A stretch of DNA of 64,000 nucleotides from Calamus simplicifolius. Taxonomy: Eukaryota > Streptophyta > Magnoliopsida > Arecales > Arecaceae. The stretch is from the NCBI GenBank assembly GCA_900491605.1, contig UESW01001680.1:272630-336629 (forward strand), given 5' to 3'. The notes beneath the pieces are model-generated. The model made no database searches, was not told the origin of the DNA, and was given only the letters and a program-made list of their open reading frames with translations. Position numbers and translations under genes: made by a program. This document shows, one piece after another, positions 1 to 9,500 of this stretch (position 1 is its first letter; each line of letters begins with the position of its first letter).

Positions 1-838
1 GGACGCCGTAAATAAGGCTCGTTTTTAATTTCCATGAGGATGTGAGCCCGGGGTACTAAGAGGGTGTGAGATGGTCCTCTCTGGGAGTCTGGCTCTTGTG
101 GCGGTCAATTGGTTGGCGCAAGGGTTCGAACTTCTTGGAAGGAGGTCCGTTCAACTCTGAGCGAGCAGTCTTTTGCTAGTTCTCCCTTGCGCACCCCTCC
201 TGGATGAATCAGCTTCGTCGGCGTGGATATACTTCTGTGCACGGCTCAGGAGATCAGCATAAGAAGAAGGAGGTCTTTTGTCCAGGGAATAAGTAAAACG
301 GGAGGGACGGAGCCCCGTTTTAGAGCCAGAGGGCTACAGCATCCTTAAGATGATAGACTTCTAGGGCCGCCACCTTGAAACGAGTTATAAAGTCTTTCAA
401 AGATTCTCCTTCTTGCTGCTGCACGGAGAATAAGCTGTCCGCCACTCGAGGAATTTTTCGACAAGCATCGAAATGAGCCAGAAAAGATCTCTCCAGTTGC
501 CGAAAAGAATCAACACTGCATGAGGGCAGACGAGAATACCAAACACGGGCCGCCTTACGGAGGGTGGCCGGGAAGGCAATGCACAAGAGGGCATCCGTCG
601 CTCCTTGGACCTGCATGATAGCTTTATAGCTCTCCAGATGATCTAGGGGATCAGTGGTACCGTCATAAGGGTCCAATTGAGGAAATCGGAATCTCCTTGG
701 AATGGGTTCCTCCATAACCCGTCGGGTAAGAGGGGGGCGGGTGTCGTAATCCGACCCCGGCTGATTATTGATCCTTTGACTGAGTTCTTCCAGCCTGCGA
801 TCCTGCTCTTCAAGACACTTTTCCATTCTATCAGTCAT
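1..838 (-). pseudogene. Ty3/gypsy (Tat-type) gag, degenerate, runs off the left edge
   Basis: This encodes part of a retrotransposon Gag, the structural protein that packages element RNA into cytoplasmic particles. A 172-residue open stretch at 320-838 holds the plant Retrotrans_gag core: a DPYDGTTDPLDHLESYK segment, then an AFPATLRKAARVWYSRL segment and a QQEGESLKDFITRF segment. That order is typical of Tat-lineage gypsy Gag. Left of 320 the minus strand still reads as Gag-like sequence, for example SELNGPPSKKFEPLRQPI, but with stops and frame changes. The copy is therefore broken and continues beyond base 1. No protease, RT or integrase is visible because they would lie outside the window. 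The family call is firm; the exact lineage is inferred from the Gag core and the nearby primer-site candidate. Confidence 0.8.
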
Positions 839-1410
839 ACGTCCTCCGGCTGGTTCAGGGGAACTGGAAGGAGACTGACGACGCCACCGGCGGTGCTCTA
901 TATAAGGTCCTTCCCCCGTCGTCGCCCGGCAAGTGGGCTGCTAGGGGAATGGGACAAAGAGCGCGAGCCGTCGTGGGAGCTTTGAGAGCGCCGCTTTCCA
1001 GGAATAAGGGCGAAGAGGCTTTGTCGGAGGGTATCTCCCTCGAGCTGATTGTCGGCTGACAGGAGTGGCCGACCTAGGCAACAGAGGCGGCTCGTGCCGT
1101 TGCTGGGCCCCTCTAGAATGCTGCTCTTGCATCTGTTGAACCATTCCAACAAGAGTTGGACTTGTTGGGTGAGGATCAGCAGTGGATCTTGAGGAATAGT
1201 TGGAGCCGAGAGCGGCGAGGAAGGAATCGGAGGGTTTGATTTCACCGGCTCAGAAGGGCCAAGAGTTTTGAGATCACGGTTGGGAGGCGAGAGATGCCCC
1301 CCAGACCAATCAGAGGGATCTTCTTCCAGAGATCTAGAGCTCATGTTCGCGGAACCGTAGAACAGGTATTTCTCACTGCTCCGACGATGGTCCCCTACCT
1401 GGCGCGCCAA
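839..1410 (-). pseudogene. N-terminal gag/leader part of the same gypsy element, frameshifted
   Basis: Between the primer-binding-site candidate and the Gag core there are two overlapping minus-strand open stretches in different frames (898-1410 and 941-1144). They are Pro/Ser/Arg-rich and low in complexity, as Gag N-termini of this lineage often are. A methionine near 1340 could be the Gag start. The frame has to change at least twice to join the core at 838, so this is probably decayed coding sequence. I see no other domain in it. Confidence 0.5.
1391..1410 (-). other. Primer-binding-site candidate of the gypsy element
   Basis: On the minus strand the motif TTGGCGCGCCAGGTAGGGG stands two bases after a sequence ending in CAACA, the expected end of a 5' LTR. 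TGGCGC-starting primer sites next to the LTR are usual in plant gypsy elements. I do not assign the tRNA. The site fixes the orientation: LTR to the right, Gag to the left. Confidence 0.6.
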
Positions 1411-1412
1411 TC

Positions 1413-2885
1413 TGTTGATGCTGGATCACCAGATTTCTTTCTTATTATGAGATCTCTTTCTGAAGGAAGAAAAGTCCCTACCTCCTTCTTCTTCCTGCCT
1501 CTTATCCCTTTTTTTTGTTTTTTCTTTTTCTTTTAGTTCCAGAGGTCCACGTGTAGGATGAACATTCGTCCTATATTCGCCTCCGCTACGTGGTATTCTT
1601 TGATAATTAATAAAGGTATTAAGAAACTTGCTCATGAAGATAAGGATTTTCATGATGACCTTGGTTATCCCAAAGGAATGTCAGGGTCAGTGGGGATGTC
1701 AGAGTCAGAGAAAGGTATCTGGCTCTAAAATAGGAGTTCAGTATCTCTTTTTTCTAGATAAACGGCGGTGTTTCAGTGTTGTCTTATTCGAATCATTTAA
1801 AGCGTTATGATGCTTAATGATCCTCGATTTCTGTTCCGAATATGACAGTTTATCATGTTTAGTGGTTCTGATATGAGAATCATTCACTAGGGGGCCGTCC
1901 AGATCTTGGGAGGCCACCCAGGAATAGGGGCCACCCAGATCTCGGGGCCATCCAGGACTGGGGGCCGCCCAGAGTCTAGGGGCCGCCTAGGACTGGGGGG
2001 CCGCCCAGACCCTGGGGTCGCCAGGACTGAGGGCCGCTTAGACCCTAGGGGCCGTCCAGGACCGGGGGCTGGCCAGACTCTAGGGGCCGCCCAGGACTGG
2101 GGGCCGCCCAGACCCTGGGAGTCACCCAGGACTGAGGGCCGTTCAGACCCTAGGGGCCGTCCAGGACCGGGAGCCGGCCAGACTCTGGGGCCGTCCAGGA
2201 CTGGGGGCCGCCCAGACTCTGGGGGTCGCCCGGACTGGGGGCCGTTCAGACCCTAGGGGCCATCCAGGACCGGGAGCCGGCCAGACTCTGGGGGTCGCCC
2301 GGGACTGGGGGCCGTTCAGACCCTAGGGGCCGTCCAGGACCGGGAGCTGGCCAGACTCTGGGGGCTGTCCAGGACTAGGGGCCGCCTGGGATTGGGGGCC
2401 GCCCAGACCCTGGGGGCCGCCCAGGACCGGGGGCCGATCAGAATCTGGGTGCCGTCCAGGACTAGGGGCCGCCCAGACTCTGGGGGCCGTCTAGGGCCGG
2501 TGGGCCGGCCAGACTCTGGGGGCCGTCCAGGACTAAGGGCCGCCTGGGACTGGGGGCCGCCCAGACCCTGGGGGCCGCCCAAGACCGGGGGCCGGCCAGA
2601 CTCTGGGGGCCGTCCAGGACTAGGGGTCGCCCAGATTCTGGGGGCCGTCTAGGGCTGGGGGGCCGCATGGGACTGGGGGCCGCCCAGACTCTGGGGGCCA
2701 CCCAGGACCGGGGGCCGCCCAGACTCTGAGGGCCGTCCAGGACTAGGGGCCGCCCAGATTCTGGGGGCCGTCTAGGGCCGAGGGCCGCCTGGGACTGGGG
2801 GCCGCCCAGGACCGGGGGCCACCCAGACTCTGAGGGCCGTTCAGGACTGGGGGCCGCCCAGACTCTGAGGGCTGCCCAGGCCATG
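1413..2885 (-). mobile_element. Probable 5' LTR of the gypsy element (outer boundary not resolved)
   Basis: The LTR should start its inner edge at 1413, where the minus strand ends in CAACA just before the primer site. It contains a TATA-like CTATTTTAGA on the minus strand near 1725. It seems to include the GC-rich minisatellite at 1890-2885 in its upstream (U3) part. The outer end cannot be fixed because the partner LTR and target duplication are not in the window. Confidence 0.45.
1890..2885. repeat. GC-rich minisatellite, unit about 18 bp
   Basis: About one kilobase is built of variants of GGGGGCCGCCCAGACTCT and GGGGGCCGTCCAGGACTA, roughly 18 bp each and often alternating as 36-bp pairs. 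Because 18 is a multiple of three, several frames stay open on both strands. The resulting Gly/Pro/Arg-rich ORFs are a by-product of the repeat, not genes. It sits in the predicted U3 of the gypsy LTR. Confidence 0.9.
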
Positions 2886-2941
2886 GGGCTTTTTATTTTC
2901 TAACTGCATTATTTACTAACTATTTTATTTATTATCTATAT

Positions 2942-3019
<78 letters not shown>

Positions 3020-3985
3020 TATAATTTGAGATCATTGTTAATGTATTAGATTTTTCTATCTTTCTCTGCATCGATTTCTTCCAGGCCATTTGCAAATCAA
3101 TCCCCCCCCAAAAAAAAAAGAGGCACTCCCGTTATAAATAACACAACAGTTGACTCTGAGTCTGTATTTCTGCTACTGTTTAAAAAAAATGCATTTATTA
3201 GGAGGAATGCGATACAGGTGGTGCTTAGCTCCGTTAAGCTGAACTTCTGGCTATTGACACGATTAACATCCTCCACCAGTTTCATTATAGTCTTTGCCTA
3301 TATATCCATTTTCAAAAAGATGAAATACCATATAATTAGCTTTCTTAGATTGAGATATTATTTTTACCAATGTAAAGATAGAAAGATGAAGAAGAAAATA
3401 ATAAAATATCTTATTATCTTAGGCGACATCAAAGAAGATGATTGTTCTGCTGTAGAAGATGATGAATTGAGTCATCCCCGAAGGACTCTTTTCAATAGTC
3501 CTAAACAAATATTCTATATATATATATATGAAAGTGAAAGAGTGGACCGGCGATTGGTGAATTTGATACAATAATAAAAACTTTACAGGGTAGCTGTTAG
3601 TTCTCCACCCCACAGGTGGAAATATCGATCTTGCTGAAAAAAATCATAAACTAATTAAAGAACACAACTTTTCCACGAGTTAAATGCCCTTAACAGCTAA
3701 AACAAACTGATAAAAGATATCATAATTCAGATTTTCTAGTTGAATCTACTTCTTTGATCTAAAAAATACTATTCTTAGTATACATGATAGAGTTTATTCG
3801 GGTTAGGTGAGAAAATAATCAATTTTTTTTTAATAGCAATTTTACTCTCAAAAGATAACCGAAAGAATAACAGCTATTCTTCAGTCCCTAAGGAATAAGT
3901 TCGAGGATAACCCATGTTTTTAACTATGGTTATCCCGGTTAACTTTATTTCCAGCTATCCTTCATAGTTATGGCTTTGTGTTTGG
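2886..3985. other. AT-rich intergenic stretch, no gene seen
   Basis: Beyond the microsatellite this stretch shows only short unsupported frames and poly-A/T runs. No recognisable domain, LTR boundary or RNA gene was found. Confidence 0.6.
2944..3011. repeat. (AT)n microsatellite
   Basis: An almost pure alternating TA run of about 68 bp. Confidence 0.95.
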
Positions 3986-3989
3986 ATGC

Positions 3990-5400
3990 CAAAAAGTTAT
4001 TCTAGGAATAGGAATACGAATTTCTTAGGAATAACTTATTCTCCTTATTATTTCAGATTTTTATTTGGTTTAAAATCTGGTATTCCATGTTATTCAGTGC
4101 AATAATGCAGTATTATTTCAAATGGTGTTTGGATGACATAGGAATAAGCCTGTATTTCATTAGAAAATATGAAGATTTTTTTAAAATCCCAAAAATACCC
4201 CTTGACCAAATATAAAGAAAAAATGTTTTATCAATTTAATTTTTATTATAATTACTTAAATAAATTATTTTTTATAATAAATAAAATATTATAATATATT
4301 AAAAATTTACCGGTTATTACATATATCAAAAATTTGCGGGTTACGACTAATTAATATAACTTTATTGTTTCTGATCGCCAAGGACAGACGGACTGAATAC
4401 TATTGATCTGTAAAAAAAGCCCTCGTCGGAGATGAGTATTATTGTTTTTTATAAATTAAAGATAAAAATAAAAAATTCTATTTACAAGGATGGGACTGCA
4501 TTAGCATGGGCACATATTATCGATCCTAGAATTTTTTAAAATTAATATTTTCATGCAAATTTTTAATAAATTAATTGGCATATAATAAATTATTTTTAAG
4601 AATATTATTTGTATTTAATTTTAGAATATAAGATTAATAATAAGGAAGGGTGCCAAGTCGCCGAGCTCGGCCGAGAGGCCACTTTTATCAGCTGCGACGT
4701 GATGGAAGAAACCCAAGTCGCCGTTGCCATCGATCTCGCCGTCACCAAGCATGGCCAGCTCGACATCGTGTACAACAATGCCGGCATTGCCGACGCTCTC
4801 GCCCCCTCCATCACTGGTCTCAGCCTCACCGACTTCGACCGAACCATGGGCCCTGGCGGTTAATGTCCGGTCTGTCGTTGCTGGGATCAAGTACGTTGCT
4901 CGCGTGATGATGCCGCGCCGGGCTGGATGCATGTTGTGCACGGCAAGCATCGCTGGGGTCATGGGCGGGCTCACGTCGCAGGACTACTCGGTCTCGAAAG
5001 CGGCGGTGCTGGGGGCGGTGAGGTCTGCAGCGTGGAGCTCAGCAAGTATGGGTTTAGGGTGAATTGCATCTCGCCTTACGCCCTTCTGTTGCTGCTGAGA
5101 TCGCCGCTCTTCAAACCCTAGAGTTGACAAATGATTTCTTATTTGAATCACTTTTTTTTTTTCTTTCACCGGTGCCTTCGAATAAGGTAAGTGGAGAATA
5201 CAGCTATTCCATGGGGTCCTCAAAATTGCAAACGAGAATACGATGGTTTGACGAGAATAAGAATTTGTGAAGGGCCTATTTACTTTTTTTTGAGGGAATA
5301 GCATAGAATAAGTTCCTATTGAATAAGGTATCCAAACATTACCTTTTGGAATAAAAAAATAGCCCTCTTATTTCTATTTCAAACACAACCTAAACTTCCA
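3990..5400. mobile_element. Candidate TIR DNA element carrying a captured SDR fragment
   Basis: On the left, GTGTTTGGATG occurs twice (about 3988-4000 and 4127-4137), each followed by TAGGAATAAG-like words. On the right, near 5318-5345 and 5380-5395, the reverse forms appear (AATAAGGTATCCAAACAT and TTTCAAACACAACC). Inverted ends of this type with repeated GGAATA words are common in plant MITE/TIR elements. The GC-rich SDR pseudogene lies between them in AT-rich filler. Exact termini, target duplication and superfamily cannot be settled by eye. Confidence 0.4.
4648..5100 (+). pseudogene. Short-chain dehydrogenase/reductase fragment (plant secondary-metabolism SDR type)
   Basis: Conceptual translation matches the middle of a plant classical SDR (NAD(P)-dependent alcohol/ketone oxidoreductases). 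It has CDV, the NNAG motif (around 4770), NVRSVVAGIK, the catalytic-Ser region CTASIAGVMGG and the catalytic YSVSK (Tyr-x3-Lys, around 4984), then RVNCISPY. The N-terminal Gly-rich cofactor loop is missing; homology starts just after an intron-like TTTTAG acceptor, as if exon 1 was left behind. About seven extra bases after the FDRTM codons shift the frame near 4850. A further shift follows near 5030, and the C-terminus is lost. It is clearly non-functional. Subfamily (momilactone-synthase-like or secoisolariciresinol-dehydrogenase-like) is an inference. Confidence 0.85.
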
Positions 5401-6082
5401 AGTTTCGGGGAGATGAACAACCAACGAGTCTCCACGGCTGAAGCCAGCAACTGGAACACCACGCTTCTTTCACCGGAGGCCAGCATGCTTCTCCAAATCA
5501 ACAATTCATGTGTGGCGAGAAGACAAAAGCATCAATGACAGCTCCTCAGAATTCTAAAGAGAAATCCAAAATAAATCCATTAAAACCTGTTCATAACGAC
5601 AGTCCATGTGACGCTTCCCCTACGTTGCTTCCCTTACAAAATAACTAGAAGAACTACGCCACATGGTCAATTGCACGCCATATGGTCAATTGCAAGTTCT
5701 TGAACAAATTATTCACTCTTCCACTTTCATATATATATATATATATTAGATGTTAAGCTGGAATGAAATGGACCATCGAACGTACGCCATTGACCGGAAG
5801 TTGACTAAGACCACCAGCCGTGAATTCCTCAAAGTGGTCCAGTTTCAACATGTTGCGGATCCATCTGACGCTACCAAGAAGAGGTGTGACAAATCTAATT
5901 CCACCAAAACAAACCCGGAACACAATTTACAGGCACTCGCATGAATAGAACATTGGTAGAACGAGACGGAACTTACAAACAAAAAGAAGGGAAAAAAAAA
6001 AAAAACCAACCTCCAATGTACAAATTAAAATATCCAAAGCTACCGTTACAGAAGCAAACGACAAAGAGATCCGGTCCAGTCC
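5401..6082. other. Intergenic sequence and 3' flank of the lipase gene
   Basis: No coding region is supported. A short (AT)n run lies near 5731-5746. The last 100 bases before 6083 would be the 3' UTR of the minus-strand lipase gene. Confidence 0.5.
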
Positions 6083-6574
6083 TCAGACCCCAGTAGCGAT
6101 CGCCTCTTGACTGACCAGCCCCGGTTTCTCCATTCCCGGATCATGGTGAACTCCACAGGAGTGACCCGCGGTTAGCCTGTTTCCGTTTGTGGTGGTGGTG
6201 GTGGTGGTGGTGGTGGTGAAGGGGGGCCACTGTTGGGTGAGACGCAGGCGCCACGTCGTCCGCCGGAACACTAACTTGGAGTGCTGCCGGACCAGGGCGT
6301 TGATGGCTTTGAGGTAGTTGCTGGAGTCGTGGTCGCGGAGGATGGTGCCGTCGGAGCCATAGGCCGCCGGGTCTTTCAGCGTTTCCACAGGGTGTGGAGA
6401 GTTGAGGAAGGCTCTCAGCGCGGCAGCCACCGTCGCCTTCGATGCGCCCCCGGCTGCGTTCTTTCCGTCCAAGGTGTAGAGAGCTGCCCCTGAGGGTAGG
6501 AAAGGGTGGGGAGGAGAGCTTGTGTCGTCGGGTTGGAGGATGTACGCCTGGCCCACTGGATTATACAGGACTTT
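6083..6574 (-). CDS. PLIP1-like: PLIP1-like exon 5 (C-terminal region and stop)
   Basis: It opens after TTCAG with KVLYNPVGQAYILQP and carries HPFLPSGAALY, ALRAFLNSPHP and RDHDSSNYLKA. The tail includes a run of ten threonines before the stop at 6083-6085. Confidence 0.88.
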   Translation of the reverse strand, partial: KVLYNPVGQAYILQPDDTSSPPHPFLPSGAALYTLDGKNAAGGASKATVAAALRAFLNSPHPVETLKDPAAYGSDGTILRDHDSSNYLKAINALVRQHSKLVFRRTTWRLRLTQQWPPFTTTTTTTTTTNGNRLTAGHSCGVHHDPGMEKPGLVSQEAIATGV

Positions 6575-9500
6575 CTGAATCACCCGTAACGCATGGTATT
6601 AAATCGATGACCATTGAATTAATACAGGAAAAAAAAAATCATGACGTTCATAGTTATCGAATGCAAACCGGGTAAGGCTAATAAGATAAGATGTAACGAA
6701 TACTACTTTATAAATATTTATTGGATTAATATTTATTGAATTGAGATCTCAATCAAGAATTCAAATACCTTACTACTTTATGATTATTTTTTTTTGGAAT
6801 AAGAGCCTCGATCTCCATCCTCTAATCCCATCATGCGACACCTTTAGCCTCTGTGCTCTTATACAGCGCTCTAGGAGTTGGGATTATTTACGGCATCACC
6901 CATAAAAGGCCAAAAACTTTATAAAATTTACACTCATTCATTCATAAATTTTAAGAGTAAACTTATGTCTAGTTGTATAAATTTATAATTAATATATGTA
7001 AAATATAAATATATGAAATTGTTTATTAGCACATCAAGTTTAGGTTGAGTTGCAGCTCAGTCCTAATGAAACTTAACTTGAGATGACATGAGATTTTTGA
7101 AGCCCAGTTCAAGTTTATGAAAGCCCAACCCAAACCTATCCAATGAGTGGGTTGGGGTTGGGTTTGTGTTGAGTCCAACCCAACCCTAGTGCATCCCTAT
7201 TTCAGGGATTTGGTAGACTACTTTAGATGAGATTTGATGGAATCAAATCAGGTTTAAGTCAAAATCCATATACATGCATACACACACACACATATATATA
7301 TTAGACTAGTTTAGATGAGATTTGATCGAATCAAATCAGGTTTAAGTCAAAATCCATGTATCACAGGTTTAGAGGCTAAACTCGAACCCTTCTATTTATA
7401 AATGGATCGATACAGGATCAACCTCAAGTAACGACCTGATTGCGGTAAAACCCCATAAAACCATTAATATATGGTGGGTTCGTATGGCTTAGTTGGCTAG
7501 GTTCAGGTTTCACCAACCTCATCCCAAATGAACCAAGCCAGTCCAGCTAATCTAACATATAGCCCTAGTGAAATTGCATTTCGGTTGACATATTTGGTGC
7601 TGGCTCAAATTCTAATCCGAAAAAATCACATCAATTTGCGCCTTTTTGAGATAATAAATGGGCAAAATAATTGTGTTAATTAACATTAACTTAAAGAGAC
7701 ATGACAGGTTTCATATTCAGTCAGATCCATCATCCATGCATCGTGAACGAATTAAAAGCTTGAAAGCGGACTCACCTCGCTGTTGAGACAAGGGTGAGAA
7801 CGGAATGCTTTGTTGAGGCGCTTCAGGACCTGGGCCACATGATCCGGGTAGGTGCAAGAAAAGGCCCGCGGCACGATGTCTCGGTGCATCATCACCGAGT
7901 GCACCTGCCCCTCGTCCAGCCCCAGCACTTCCAGCACCCGCTTCCCTCCGCAGAACACGGACGGGGTGCCGAAGGTCACAACGGGGAGGAGGGCGGAAGG
8001 CTTGACGGCGCCCCGAGCCAAGAGCATGAGGTGGACGAGGAGCGAGAGGCTCCCTCCGAGAGAATGCCCCGTGAATCGAAGCTTTGCCCTGTCCCCCCAG
8101 CGCTCCAGATGGACCTCGATCTCTGGCATGAACTGCGCGTATATTCCCTTCGCCGCTTCATAGATCCCTCGATGTACCAGTGCCTCCGTCTCCTTTTCAG
8201 ATGTCCCAGAATACGTTAGATGTGTGCAAAATGATATATAATATTATTTCCAAATCACTGGTCGTATGAACATTAATTTTATCCGAAGTCTTGATTTAAA
8301 AAATATGATTCTATGAAATGAGTATTAAAAATGTAAATAATGGCTGTTAATTTCACTATGCAACAGCCATTTGTAGAGAATAAGCACTATTTTAAAGCTC
8401 ATTATCATTATAGAATATATTACTTAGCAGCATGTACTTTGCAAGTGTCATGAAGATAGAGAGAGACGGAGAAGAAGAATAATGATCCAAGGACCGAGAA
8501 CAATAAGAAAGAAAAGATTTTTTTTAAAAAAAAAGTTGAAAAGTCCTGGTGAGGATACCTCAAATTTGGTGGGTTCGAAGAACAGGTTGGCTTGCCAGGA
8601 AGCCAGCGAATCCGACCCCTGCCATTGCGCCGAATAGTTATAAGCAGCAGGATTTGGGACGATATATAATAAATGAGAAATTTTTAAGGGTAATTGCCGG
8701 ATTGAACCGACCTGGATGACGAAGCAGCGAGTGCCGGTTTCGGGATCGTCGCAAATGAACCACTCGCACGGCGCGGAATGAAGCGACTGGAGATCCTTCG
8801 CCGCTTCATGTCGCGCTTCCTCCTCCGCCGCCACCAACGCCGTCATCGTCGATCTTGCCACGTAAGCGGCCACATTGGACTTGTAGAGCCGCCCGGGAGC
8901 CCCCTTGGGCAACTGCCCCTCTTCCAGCCGTTCTCCGAGTGTCTCCTGGCCAAGAGTCTCCTTCGGCGACTGCGCCTCCTCCGGCCCTTTGCCAAGCGTT
9001 TCCTCGCTGTTGGCGGGCCTTGGTTCCCCGCCGAGGGACAGGAGGCCTTTGGCGCGGGCGTAGACGTAGGACGCGGCCGACGCGGCGATCTCGTAGGCCG
9101 CGGAGGACCGGATCGGGCGCCCCACCGTGGTTCCCGGGCTGGATCCGGGAGGCGGACCGGTCGAGTCTTTCTCCGATTTCTTCTTCTCTAACGAGGATGT
9201 GACGTAAAAAAGGCCGTAGTACTTCCTCAATTGCTCTTCCTGTAATTAAAAGAAAAAAAAATTAGTTCCGGTGATGCTGCTGCCGCTGCCAAACGGTAGC
9301 TGATTGTAGGAACGGTCTAACAGGTCTCCCTTTCAATTTACACCATATGATATAATGATAAAAGTTTAAACGGTAAATTTTTTTTTTTTTTTTTGTTCTC
9401 GTCTACTACATTATTAGACAATCATTAAGCAAGAGATGAACTTAATAAACTTGATAACGTTTATTGTTTTAGGACACAGTGTATACAAGTAACATGGTTA

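Noticed and set aside
1906..2884. Long Gly/Pro/Arg-rich ORFs on both strands
   Set aside because: They are open only because the minisatellite unit is 18 bp; no domain and low complexity.
8778..9202. Plus-strand Arg-rich ORFs
   Set aside because: Antisense shadows of lipase exon 2.
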